Assembly: GCA_964390645.1 (NCBI GenBank)
Contig: CAYMLL010000387.1
Location: 1-6,218, forward strand
DNA: 6,218 bases
Reading direction: 5' to 3'
Origin: CAYMLL01 sp964390645
GTDB lineage: Bacteria > Planctomycetota > UBA8108
This document shows positions 1 to 5,826 of this stretch, in pieces (position 1 is the first letter of the stretch; the number at the start of each line of letters is the position of its first letter). The position numbers and the translations under genes were made by a program. The notes under the pieces are model-generated. The model saw only the letters and a program-made list of their open reading frames with translations, was not told the DNA's origin and did no database searches.

Positions 1-270
1 CCACTCCGGTGGCGCGAGGCGGTAGTTGAGCGGCACCGGCGGGACACCCGCCTTCGAACAACCGAAGAGCAATACGGGATACTCGAGCGAGTTCTTCGAG
101 AGGTAAGCGACCCGGTCCCCCTTCCGGAGTCCGGAGCTTATCAGCGCGTTCGCGAGGCGGTTCGCGGTCGAGAGCGCGTCACCATAGCGAACAAGACGGT
201 CTCCGGAGCGGGCAAAATCGAGGTCGGGAAAATCCCGCGCGTGGTAGTCGAGAAAATCATGCAGGAGCAT
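1..270 (-). CDS. AMP-forming acyl-CoA synthetase / AMP-binding protein, N-terminal part (runs off left edge)
   Basis: The first 90 residues of an adenylate-forming ligase are visible, and the rest lies beyond base 1. The start is MLLHDFLDYHARDFPDLDFA, followed by the family's standard N-terminal pattern: YGDALSTANRLANAL (residues 29-43), GLRKGDRVAYLSKNSLEYPVL (about 47-67), then the alanine/glycine helix and PPVPLNYRL (77-85). In this family that last motif is usually followed by a turn into the ATP-binding core. The P-loop-like and AMP-binding motifs are outside the window, so activity cannot be judged. The ATG at 270-268 is preceded by GGGAGGGG about 10 bases upstream, which supports this start. 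Enzymes of this family join a carboxylic acid to CoA through an acyl-AMP intermediate in the cytoplasm. Substrate class (fatty, aromatic or terpenoid acid) cannot be told from this part. It is divergent from the GST gene. The family is confident; the substrate is unknown. Confidence 0.88.
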   Translation of the reverse strand, partial: MLLHDFLDYHARDFPDLDFARSGDRLVRYGDALSTANRLANALISSGLRKGDRVAYLSKNSLEYPVLLFGCSKAGVPPVPLNYRLAPPEW

Positions 271-304
271 CAAGTTGCGGCCCCTCCCTGGCAGAGAAAC
301 ACGG

Positions 305-331
305 ATGGTAGGTCGCCACTCTCGTTGTCCA
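305..331 (-). promoter_or_regulatory. Weak candidate promoter for the acyl-CoA synthetase gene
   Basis: Read on the minus strand, TGGACA (331-326) matches the sigma-70 -35 consensus at 5 of 6 positions, and TACCAT (310-305) matches the -10 consensus at 4 of 6. The spacer is only 15 bases, shorter than the preferred 17. It lies about 35 bases upstream of the start codon. In GC-rich DNA such matches arise by chance, so this is only a candidate. Confidence 0.2.
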
Positions 332-441
332 TACCGGATTGAAGGCCAGGCGAGAAACAGGCAGAGTCATGGCTCACTCCTGCGATCCTCACCTCCCATC
401 TCCAGCTCTTGTATTCCCTCGGAGCACTCGTCCCAAAAGAA

Positions 442-470
442 TTCCTGCCACCCGGAATGTCTGCTATCAT
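442..470 (+). promoter_or_regulatory. Weak candidate promoter for the GST gene
   Basis: TATCAT (465-470) is a 5-of-6 match to a -10 hexamer. A poor -35-like TTCCTG (442-447) lies 17 bases upstream. A short inverted repeat, ATTCC (441-445) and GGAAT (454-458), sits between them. The start codon is 34 bases further on, a sensible leader length. The -35 match is poor, so the call is tentative. Confidence 0.25.
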
Positions 471-504
471 GCCCGCTCCGCTCGGCTCATCCAGGGAGTA
501 TGAC

Positions 505-1143
505 ATGAAGCTGTGGCACTGCAGAAACGCGCGATCTCTGCGGCCGCTGTGGGCGTTCGAGGAGATGGGACTCGAGTACGAGCTCGTCATCCTGCCGTTC
601 CCGCCACGCGTGCTGCAGCCCGAGTATCTCGAGATCAACCCCCTCGGAACGATACCGTATTTCGAGGACGGTGACGCGCGTATGACCGAGTCGACCGGCA
701 TCTGCCACTACCTGGTCGAGACGTACGGCAAGAGGGAGTTCGCTCTGGAGCCGGACCATCCGGAATACGGGAGCTACCTCAACTGGCTCTACCACAGCGA
801 CGCGACCCTGACCTTCCCGCAGACACTCGTGTTGCGCTACACGCGCCTGGAGCCGGAAGAGCGCCGCATTCCGACGGTGGCGGAGGACTACAAGCGCTGG
901 TATCTCTCCCGCCTGAAGCTGGTGAACGCGCGTGTTCAGGAGCACGAGTTCCTCTGCGCCGATCACTTCACGATCGCCGACATAGCGATCACCTACGCGC
1001 TCTTTCTCGGCGAGAGCCTCGACATCGCCCAGCACTACAAGCCGCAGACGCAAGACTATTTGCAGCGCATGAAGGCACGTGACGGTTTCCAGAGAGCGCA
1101 GCAGGCACAACAGGAAGCGGCGCAGGCGCAACAGGTCGATTGA
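505..1143 (+). CDS. Glutathione S-transferase family protein
   Basis: This 212-residue protein has the usual length and two-domain plan of a soluble GST. The thioredoxin-like N-terminal domain (about 1-75) starts MKLWHCRNARSLRPLWAFEE and contains the cis-proline motif NPLGTIPYF (45-53) and the glutathione-binding Glu-Ser pair in MTES (60-63). The helical C-terminal domain carries the N-capping box region FTIADIAITYAL (155-166) with Asp159, a folding hallmark of GSTs. Such enzymes conjugate or reduce electrophiles with glutathione in the cytoplasm; the class and substrate cannot be assigned here. The ATG at 505 is chosen because AGGGAG lies six bases upstream and the GST fold starts there; the in-frame ATG at 409 would add a non-homologous extension. 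The last 15 residues are an Ala/Gln-rich tail (AQQAQQEAAQAQQ) beyond the fold. The gene precedes gshB by 114 bases on the same strand, which fits a glutathione-using partner of the synthetase. Confidence 0.93.
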   Translation: MKLWHCRNARSLRPLWAFEEMGLEYELVILPFPPRVLQPEYLEINPLGTIPYFEDGDARMTESTGICHYLVETYGKREFALEPDHPEYGSYLNWLYHSDATLTFPQTLVLRYTRLEPEERRIPTVAEDYKRWYLSRLKLVNARVQEHEFLCADHFTIADIAITYALFLGESLDIAQHYKPQTQDYLQRMKARDGFQRAQQAQQEAAQAQQVD

Positions 1144-1146
1144 CCC

Positions 1147-1162
1147 GCCCGGCGGGCCGGGC
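1147..1162 (+). terminator. GC-rich hairpin just after the GST stop (weak terminator candidate)
   Basis: GCCCGG (1147-1152) and CCGGGC (1157-1162) form a perfect six-pair stem around a four-base loop, starting four bases after the GST stop codon. No T-run follows, so it is not a textbook intrinsic terminator. It could attenuate read-through into gshB or protect the 3' end of the transcript. GC-rich stretches often make such stems by chance. Confidence 0.25.
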
Positions 1163-1257
1163 CCCCGGGGTCGCCATACTCCCCCGCCCGGTTTGCCGCC
1201 CTGTCTTCGCCGACAGTCGCGGGCACGGAAGATCTCCTTGAAGGGAGTAGGTGTTTC

Positions 1258-2235
1258 ATGGATAGCACGGTTCATCTCGCTGTTGTCATGGACCCGATTG
1301 CGACCATCAAGCCCGCCGGGGACAGCACGCTCGCAGTTCTGCTGCAAGCCCAGGCGAGAGGGTGGCAGCTCCACTACGCCGAGACGCAGGATCTCTGGCT
1401 ACACGACGGGGAAGCGTTCGGCCGGTTGACCTCACTGCAGGTGGCGGATGATCATGCCGATTGGTTCGAGCTCGGCGACACCCTGGTCACGCCACTTCGC
1501 GACCTGGACCTCATCCTGATGCGCAAGGATCCTCCGTTCAACATGGAGTACATCTACGTCACGTACATCCTCGAACAAGCCGAGGCGCGAGGCGCGATGG
1601 TCGTCAATCGACCGCAGAGCCTGCGAGATGCGAACGAGAAGGTCGTCATCTCGTGGTTTCCGGAGTGCGCGCCGCCGTCACTGGTCAGCCGCTCGATGGC
1701 GGGCTTACGAGAGTTCGTCGACGAGCACGAGCGCGCGGTCATCAAACCACTGGACCGCATGGGTGGTCATTCGATCTTCATGACGCATACGGATGACGTG
1801 AACCGAAACGTGACCCTCGAGACGTTGACGGAGCACGGATCACGGTTCGTGATGGCGCAGAAGTACCTCCCCGACGCTTCTGTCGGAGACAAACGGATTC
1901 TGCTGATCGACGGCGATCCGGTACCCTACGCCTTGTTGAGAGTCCCTTCACGAGACGATTTTCGCGGCAATCTCTCCACGGGCGCCGGTGCCGAGGCCGT
2001 GGCCCTCACGGATCGAGACCGGTGGATCTGCGAGCAGGTCGGGCCGACGTTGCGCAACAAGGGCCTGACTTTCGTCGGAATCGACGTCATCGGGGACTTC
2101 ATGACGGAAGTCAACGTCACCAGCCCCACGGGAATTCGAGAGCTTGACCGACTTTGTGATCTGAACATCGGACGGGACTTGATCGACTCGCTCTCGACCA
2201 TGCACGCAAAGCAGCGGGGCAGGCGGCCGGAGTAA
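1258..2235 (+). CDS. gshB: Glutathione synthetase (ATP-grasp)
   Basis: Glutathione synthetase joins gamma-glutamylcysteine and glycine using ATP, the second and last step of glutathione synthesis, in the cytoplasm. The 325 residues align along their whole length with the E. coli type, which is slightly shorter. Landmarks are VVMDPIATIKPAGDST (9-24), LHYAETQDLWL (38-48), ILMRKDPPFNMEYIY (86-100), VVNRPQSLRDANEK (115-128), VIKPLDRMGGHSIF (161-174), the LTEHGSRFVMAQKYLP block (190-205), GDKRILLIDGDPVPY (210-224), the flexible loop around RGNLSTGAGAEAV (236-248), GLTFVGIDVIGD (269-280) and the metal/ATP-site EVNVTSPTGIREL (284-296). AAGGGAG lies ten bases before the ATG. In the glycine-rich small loop, the usual first Gly of DGMGG is Arg (Arg167) and the next variable residue is His171. 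The C-terminus is basic (KQRGRRPE). No gshA is seen nearby. The identification is firm; full catalytic competence with Arg167 is not proven. Confidence 0.97.
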   Translation: MDSTVHLAVVMDPIATIKPAGDSTLAVLLQAQARGWQLHYAETQDLWLHDGEAFGRLTSLQVADDHADWFELGDTLVTPLRDLDLILMRKDPPFNMEYIYVTYILEQAEARGAMVVNRPQSLRDANEKVVISWFPECAPPSLVSRSMAGLREFVDEHERAVIKPLDRMGGHSIFMTHTDDVNRNVTLETLTEHGSRFVMAQKYLPDASVGDKRILLIDGDPVPYALLRVPSRDDFRGNLSTGAGAEAVALTDRDRWICEQVGPTLRNKGLTFVGIDVIGDFMTEVNVTSPTGIRELDRLCDLNIGRDLIDSLSTMHAKQRGRRPE

Positions 2236-2264
2236 CCAGGCGGAGAAAGGACACGTCATCTGCC

Positions 2265-2495
2265 ATGACAGCGATATCGCCGACAGCAGACCCTGTCGCG
2301 GTGACGGGAGCCAGCGGGTACATCGGCTCGTGGCTCGTCACGGACCTCATGAAGCAGAGCCACGCGGTGCGAGCGTGCGTCCGTGCCACGAGCAGCCCGG
2401 ACGCGGAAAGACATGCGGGCCCGGAGCCGGCACCGGGCCGTTCCCTTCGTGAGGCTTTCTCCGCGACGCCTTCGGTAACGCCGACGAACGACTAG
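2265..2495 (+). pseudogene. Truncated SDR / NAD(P)-dependent epimerase-like gene (N-terminal remnant)
   Basis: The 76-residue frame begins like an extended short-chain dehydrogenase of the dihydroflavonol-reductase/epimerase type: VAVTGASGYIGSWLV (11-25) contains the GxxGxxG dinucleotide-binding loop (15-21), and HAVRACVRATSSPD (33-46) matches the second strand, where the NADP-selecting Arg usually sits. After about residue 46 the similarity stops, and a Pro/Ser/Ala-rich tail leads to TAG. Functional members are about 300 residues or more, so the catalytic Tyr-x-x-x-Lys and substrate domain are missing, and there is no room for them because the opposing transporter gene ends here. It begins 29 bases after gshB, with a distant GAGAAAGGA as possible ribosome site, so it was probably once the third gene of the operon. 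A deletion is the simplest cause. A functional micro-protein is possible but unsupported. Confidence 0.72.
2418..2439 (-). terminator. Hairpin downstream of the MFS gene, inside the SDR remnant (weak terminator candidate)
   Basis: GGCCCGG (2418-2424) and CCGGGCC (2433-2439) form a perfect seven-pair stem with an eight-base loop. It lies about 50 bases past the MFS stop in that gene's direction and is followed on that strand by a mildly T-rich TGTCTTTC. It could end transport-gene transcription. There is no proper T-run, so confidence is low. Confidence 0.22.
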
Positions 2496-3787
2496 CCGGC
2501 AGCGTGCGCTTCGACGACCACCTTGCTCCGCGGCCCATGCCCCGGATGACGGACCAGGAAGGCGGCTGCGGCACCGAGAAGCGCGATCACGCACAGAACG
2601 CCGAAGGACGTGTCATACGAACCACTGGCATCCGCTGCGGCACCGGCCCAGCGAGGCCCCAGCCACAGACTGATACCGACGATGGTATAGCGAACGCCGG
2701 CCGATCCCGCGAAGGCGCGGCGTCCGAAGAAGTCGCCGAAGGCGACCGGGACCGCGACGTAGCCCGCTCCGTAGCCCAAGCCCAGCAGGACGACGCTCGT
2801 GTAAGCGAGCGGCAAGCTGGTGGCGTGAATCAGACCGCCCATGCCGGCAGCGCCGATCAGCAGGGAGAGCCCGAGGAGCTTGGCCGAGGAGAAGAAGTCC
2901 CCCATCGATCCGGTGAGCCTCCCGAAGGTCGAGACACCGACGCGGATGCCGAGAATCGCGCCGACCGCCGTCGTCGCGAAGCCGAGATCCTCGAAGTGAA
3001 GGCGTCCGTGGGCGCTGAAGACACCCCACAAAAGGCTGTTGACGGCCGCGGGCGCGGTGAGCACGTAGAAGTGTGGCGTACGCAGGGCCTCGAGCGCCGT
3101 CCAGCCAGACTCTCCGAGCGGCGAGGCTGGAATCTCGCTCGTCTTCCGGACGACGCGCTCCGCTGAGAGCGATTCGGCGCCATCACGCTGGAGCCCGAGA
3201 TCCTCCGGGCGATTTCGCAAGAACAGCGCGGCGGTGAGCGCCACGACCACCGACACCCCCGAGATAACGCCCCATCCACCACGCCATCCCAGCTCCTCGA
3301 GAACGTGGGGATTCACGAAATTGACGAGCATGCCGACCAGGGCGCCGCCGACCAGGATTATGGCGGTTGCGCGTGCACGGTACTTCTCGAACCACTGGAT
3401 GGCGAGGGTCTGGGCGGCCAGCACGGTGGAGAAGCTCAGGCCGATGGCGACAACGATGGCAAAGCCCCAGTAGAGGTCCGCCAACGACCGGGCCCGGCTG
3501 AGCAGAAAGAAGCCGAGCGCCGCCACCAGCGCACCCGCGCTGACGACGCGACGCAGGCCCCAGCGAGTGATCGCGTAACCAGCGGCGAGGGCCATGACGG
3601 ACATCACCAGACTGAAGATCCCGAAGACGTCTCCGAACTGCTTCCTCGTGAGGCCGAGCTCCTCGATCATCTCCGGGCCGTAGAACCCCCAGCTGTAGTA
3701 GCCGGGAGAGACACCGAAGCCGTAGCAGAGGAGCCCCGTGCCGACCATGTACCAGCCGTAGAAAGGCCGGGTCCGCCGTCTCGTCAC
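2492..3787 (-). CDS. MFS transporter (monocarboxylate/oxalate-formate antiporter-like)
   Basis: This 431-residue inner-membrane carrier has the two-bundle layout of the major facilitator superfamily. A short basic cytoplasmic start (TRRRTRPFYGW) is followed by hydrophobic helices in two halves, split by a polar loop at about 192-228. A degenerate motif A sits in the helix 2-3 loop (ITRWGLRRV, 73-81). QWFEKYRARATAI (131-143) and RNRPEDLGLQRDG (191-203) are patterns I associate with the monocarboxylate/oxalate-formate branch, so small carboxylates are plausible but unproven substrates. GTG at 3787 is chosen as start because GGAGGGAG sits five bases upstream and the helix-1 region follows at once; an ATG 30 codons upstream at 3877 adds a hydrophilic leader and lacks that support. 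The gene is divergent from the acyl-CoA dehydrogenase and converges on the SDR remnant, with interleaved stop codons. Confidence 0.9.
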   Translation of the reverse strand: MTRRRTRPFYGWYMVGTGLLCYGFGVSPGYYSWGFYGPEMIEELGLTRKQFGDVFGIFSLVMSVMALAAGYAITRWGLRRVVSAGALVAALGFFLLSRARSLADLYWGFAIVVAIGLSFSTVLAAQTLAIQWFEKYRARATAIILVGGALVGMLVNFVNPHVLEELGWRGGWGVISGVSVVVALTAALFLRNRPEDLGLQRDGAESLSAERVVRKTSEIPASPLGESGWTALEALRTPHFYVLTAPAAVNSLLWGVFSAHGRLHFEDLGFATTAVGAILGIRVGVSTFGRLTGSMGDFFSSAKLLGLSLLIGAAGMGGLIHATSLPLAYTSVVLLGLGYGAGYVAVPVAFGDFFGRRAFAGSAGVRYTIVGISLWLGPRWAGAAADASGSYDTSFGVLCVIALLGAAAAFLVRHPGHGPRSKVVVEAHAAG

Positions 3788-3792
3788 TGTCT

Positions 3793-3800
3793 CTCCCTCC
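3793..3800 (-). promoter_or_regulatory. Ribosome binding site deciding the GTG start of the MFS gene
   Basis: On the minus strand GGAGGGAG lies five bases before GTG at 3787. It is the strongest Shine-Dalgarno-like match near either possible start and favours the 431-residue form over the 461-residue form that begins with ATG at 3877. Confidence 0.75.
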
Positions 3801-4032
3801 GCCTCATGCCAACGAACGTCCACTGGCTGATCAGCCCGCGCGGAGTGACCAGAGCTCATCCCGGAGACGTCGAACACCGACTGCAGGGGACGGTGATCGT
3901 TCTGCTTCCTGCTCGCACGCGTCGGAACTTCCGGAGCGACTCAGCACACGCGCGTGGTTGTTCTCGGTGCGCCAAGTTCGCCGAGGATGCTATCCGTGTG
4001 CTGACGCTTTCTCAAGCTCGGCTGACCGACGT

Positions 4033-4044
4033 GGTGTCGACACC
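4033..4044. repeat. Perfect 12-bp palindrome GGTGTCGACACC
   Basis: GGTGTCGACACC reads identically on both strands and lies mid-way in the divergent region. One such 12-base palindrome is about what chance gives in a window of this size, so only its intergenic location makes it a possible operator. Confidence 0.3.
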
Positions 4045-4152
4045 GAGGATGGCCCGAACAGACCGCCGGGAACGCGGGAAACCAGCCCGGCCAGGCGACC
4101 GGGGTCGTGGTGACGGGGAGGCCCGGCCCGAAGTCGAAACGAGCGGGTGTGT

Positions 4153-4170
4153 TCCTGGTACAATCCAGGA
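4153..4170 (+). promoter_or_regulatory. Inverted repeat around a -10-like TACAAT: candidate promoter/operator of the acyl-CoA dehydrogenase gene
   Basis: TCCTGG (4153-4158) and CCAGGA (4165-4170) form a perfect 6+6 inverted repeat with exactly TACAAT (4159-4164) between them. TACAAT matches the sigma-70 -10 consensus at 5 of 6 positions, 51 bases before the start codon. No good -35 is seen 16-18 bases upstream, so the promoter would be weak or activator-dependent. A dimeric regulator bound here would block polymerase. In a transcript starting further upstream the repeat would instead be a small stem-loop. Confidence 0.4.
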
Positions 4171-4215
4171 GCGCTTGTATCAGCACCATCGATCATCGCT
4201 TCTCGGGAGGCGACC

Positions 4216-5484
4216 ATGGACTTCAAGATCCCGCGGGACCTCGCCGACTATCTGGTCGTTCTGGACGACTTCATCGAGCGTGAGATCAAGCCGCTGGAGA
4301 ACGAGAGCGACAACATCCGCTTCTTCGACCACCGGCGTGAAGACGCCCGCACGGACTGGGAGCGAGGCGGCCTGCCGAACGAGGAGTGGGAGGGGCTCCT
4401 GCACGAGGCACGGCGCCGGGCCGACGCTGCCGGGCACTATCGTTACGCCGTCCCCGAAGAGCACGGCGGCAGGAACGGCACCAATCTCGGCATGGCTCTT
4501 ATCCGGGAGCACCTGGCTGGCAAGGGTCTGGGGCTGCACAACGATCTTCAAACCGAACATTCCATCGTCGGCAACAATGTCGGCCTGTTGCTGATGATCC
4601 AGTACGGCACGGACGAGCAGAAAGCCGAGTGGATCGACGATCTGGCCGCGGGTCGAAAGGGCTTCGCGTTCGGTATCACCGAGCCCGGCCACGGCTCCGA
4701 TGCGACCCACATGGAGACAAGCGCCCACCGGGATGGCGACGAATGGATCATCGACGGCGAGAAGACCTGGAACACGGGGATCCACAAGGCGCAACATGAC
4801 CTGGTGCTGGCACGGACTGGCGGAAAACCGGGAGATGGCGAGGGCATCACGGCATTCTTGACGCCGATGCAAGCGGAGGGCGTGAAGATCGAGGAGTTCC
4901 TGTGGACCTTCAACATGCCCACCGATCACGGGCGCGTCTCCTTCAAGAACGTCCGGGTACCTCGAAGTGCCGTTCTTGGAGGCGAGGGTCGCGGGCTGCA
5001 GGTGATTCAGCACTTCTTCAACGAGAACCGGATCCGCCAGGCGGCCTCCAGCCTGGGTGCGGCGCAGTATTGTATCAACGAGTCGGTAGAGTACGCGAAG
5101 GCGCGCAAACCCTTCGGCAAGCCTCTTTCCGTAAACCAGGGCATCCAGTTTCCGCTCGTCGAGCTGCAGACCCAGGCAGAGATGCTGCGTGCACTCATCC
5201 ACAAGACCGCGTGGCAGATGGACACATACGGCGCCTTCTCGGTCTCCGACAGGGTCTCGATGTGCAACTACTCGTCGAATCGTCTGTGCTGCGATGCGGC
5301 CGACCGCGCCATGCAGGTACACGGCGGCCTGGGCTACTCGAGACACAGACCGTTCGAGCACATCTACCGCCATCACAGGCGCTACCGGATCACCGAAGGC
5401 GCCGAGGAGATCCAGATGCGTCGGGTGGCCGGCTACATGTTCGGTTTCATGAAGCAACAGGCACCCAAGGGGGTGCGCGCTTGA
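4216..5484 (+). CDS. Acyl-CoA dehydrogenase family protein
   Basis: Acyl-CoA dehydrogenases are cytoplasmic FAD enzymes that introduce the alpha-beta double bond in acyl-CoAs and pass electrons to electron-transferring flavoprotein. The 422 residues cover the full fold. The helical N-terminal domain (about 1-150) includes YAVPEEHGGRNGTNLGMALI (77-96); the middle beta domain has FGITEPGHGSDATHMET (152-168) and IIDGEKTWNTGI (178-189); the C-terminal domain has ARKPFGKPL (296-304), QVHGGLGYS (367-375) and RITEGAEEIQMRRVAG (391-406). Glu394 in TEGAEEIQ occupies the place of the medium-chain enzyme's catalytic base. The TEPGHGSDAT stretch replaces the commoner TEPDAGSD form. The ATG at 4216 has GGGAGG five bases upstream; an in-frame ATG at 4147 would begin within the putative promoter. 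Chain-length preference cannot be read. The gene is divergent from the MFS gene and on the strand opposite to the acyl-CoA synthetase, so it is its own transcription unit. Confidence 0.95.
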   Translation: MDFKIPRDLADYLVVLDDFIEREIKPLENESDNIRFFDHRREDARTDWERGGLPNEEWEGLLHEARRRADAAGHYRYAVPEEHGGRNGTNLGMALIREHLAGKGLGLHNDLQTEHSIVGNNVGLLLMIQYGTDEQKAEWIDDLAAGRKGFAFGITEPGHGSDATHMETSAHRDGDEWIIDGEKTWNTGIHKAQHDLVLARTGGKPGDGEGITAFLTPMQAEGVKIEEFLWTFNMPTDHGRVSFKNVRVPRSAVLGGEGRGLQVIQHFFNENRIRQAASSLGAAQYCINESVEYAKARKPFGKPLSVNQGIQFPLVELQTQAEMLRALIHKTAWQMDTYGAFSVSDRVSMCNYSSNRLCCDAADRAMQVHGGLGYSRHRPFEHIYRHHRRYRITEGAEEIQMRRVAGYMFGFMKQQAPKGVRA

Positions 5485-5601
5485 CCATCACGGCCATGAG
5501 GTCATCTCGATGGTTGCGAGACAGCTGCCCATCCATCGAAAGCGCCTCCACGCATGAGCACCACACTGTGGGCGATCGGACCGCGATCCACGAGGTGAAC
5601 G

Positions 5602-5826
5602 ATGAGCGACACAGGGAAGAGACCGGATCCTTCAAGCGCCGTGAACCACACTCGTCATCCTTTCGATCTCGACGACGACATGCGCGCCAGGGTCGAAGAG
5701 CCGGACCTGGCCGGGACGGTAGAGCAGCTGAAAACGGAGGCGTTGGTGCATGATTCGCTCCGGGCGGAAATCCGGTCTCCTCCGAGCTCTGCGATCCATT
5801 TCCGGGGAGCCGACTGCACGCCTGCA
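5602..5826 (+). pseudogene. 5' fragment of an unrecognised gene fused in frame to transposase sequence
   Basis: A good ribosome site (GAGGTG, four bases from ATG) opens a frame of 75 residues before the transposase part begins. The product starts MSDTGKRPDPSSAVNHTRHP and continues with acidic FDLDDDMRARVEEPDLAG and EQLKTEALVHDSLRAEIR. It is unlike a transposase N-terminus. The EQLKTE...VHDSL pattern faintly recalls the first helix and strand of phytanoyl-CoA-dioxygenase-like proteins, but this is too weak to name it. The simplest reading is the start of a host gene cut by IS insertion somewhere between about 5720 and 5826, with the frame by chance staying open into the transposase (to 6147 as one 181-residue frame). 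I could not identify the terminal inverted repeat or target duplication. The alternative is a single odd fusion gene. Confidence 0.4.

Larger units (their letters stand above)
271..504. other. Divergent intergenic region between acyl-CoA synthetase and GST genes
   Basis: These 234 bases separate two genes that point away from each other, so they should hold both promoters. I see no convincing protein here. An open frame on the minus strand across 270-701 gives a low-complexity Ser/Arg/Gly-rich product and lies mostly antisense to the GST gene, so it is not credible. An in-frame ATG at 409 could extend the GST by 32 residues, but the extension is not GST-like. Two weak promoter candidates are listed separately. 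Confidence 0.6.
3788..4215. other. 428-bp divergent intergenic region between MFS and acyl-CoA dehydrogenase genes
   Basis: No credible gene is seen. Frames that cross it are Arg/Pro/Thr-rich extensions of antisense frames from the flanking genes. It must contain the starts of two divergent transcripts. It holds a 12-base palindrome (4033-4044) and an inverted repeat around a TACAAT hexamer (4153-4170), both listed separately. At 428 bases it is the longest non-coding stretch in an otherwise compact window, so a deleted or decayed regulator gene is possible, but I found no recognisable remnant. Confidence 0.55.

Noticed and set aside
270..701. Minus-strand frame whose stop overlaps the acyl-CoA synthetase ATG (TGATG), looking like translational coupling
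   Set aside because: The product is Ser/Arg/Gly-rich, mostly antisense to the GST, and unlike any protein. The overlap is a coincidence of the bases at the start codon.
1096..1137. CAG/CAA-rich stretch at the end of the GST gene as a CRISPR-like or tandem repeat array
   Set aside because: The units are short, imperfect and in frame with the protein, with no spacers. It is a coding low-complexity tail.
487..1374. A 295-residue minus-strand frame over the GST and the gshB start
   Set aside because: It is antisense to two clear genes, and the product is a Leu/Arg/Val-rich shadow without family signatures.
3941..4226. Short minus-strand frames in the divergent region as a possible lost regulator
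   Set aside because: Neither shows a helix-turn-helix or other family pattern; their composition is typical of random GC-rich translation.
3305..4594. A 429-residue plus-strand open frame antisense to the MFS gene and running into the acyl-CoA dehydrogenase
   Set aside because: Its product is Arg/Pro/Gly/Glu-rich without a domain, and it overlaps two well-supported genes. Long antisense frames are expected in GC-rich DNA.
4180..5457. A 425-residue minus-strand open frame covering the whole acyl-CoA dehydrogenase gene
   Set aside because: It mirrors the codon bias of the real gene on the other strand, has no recognisable motif and no supporting ribosome site that I could see.
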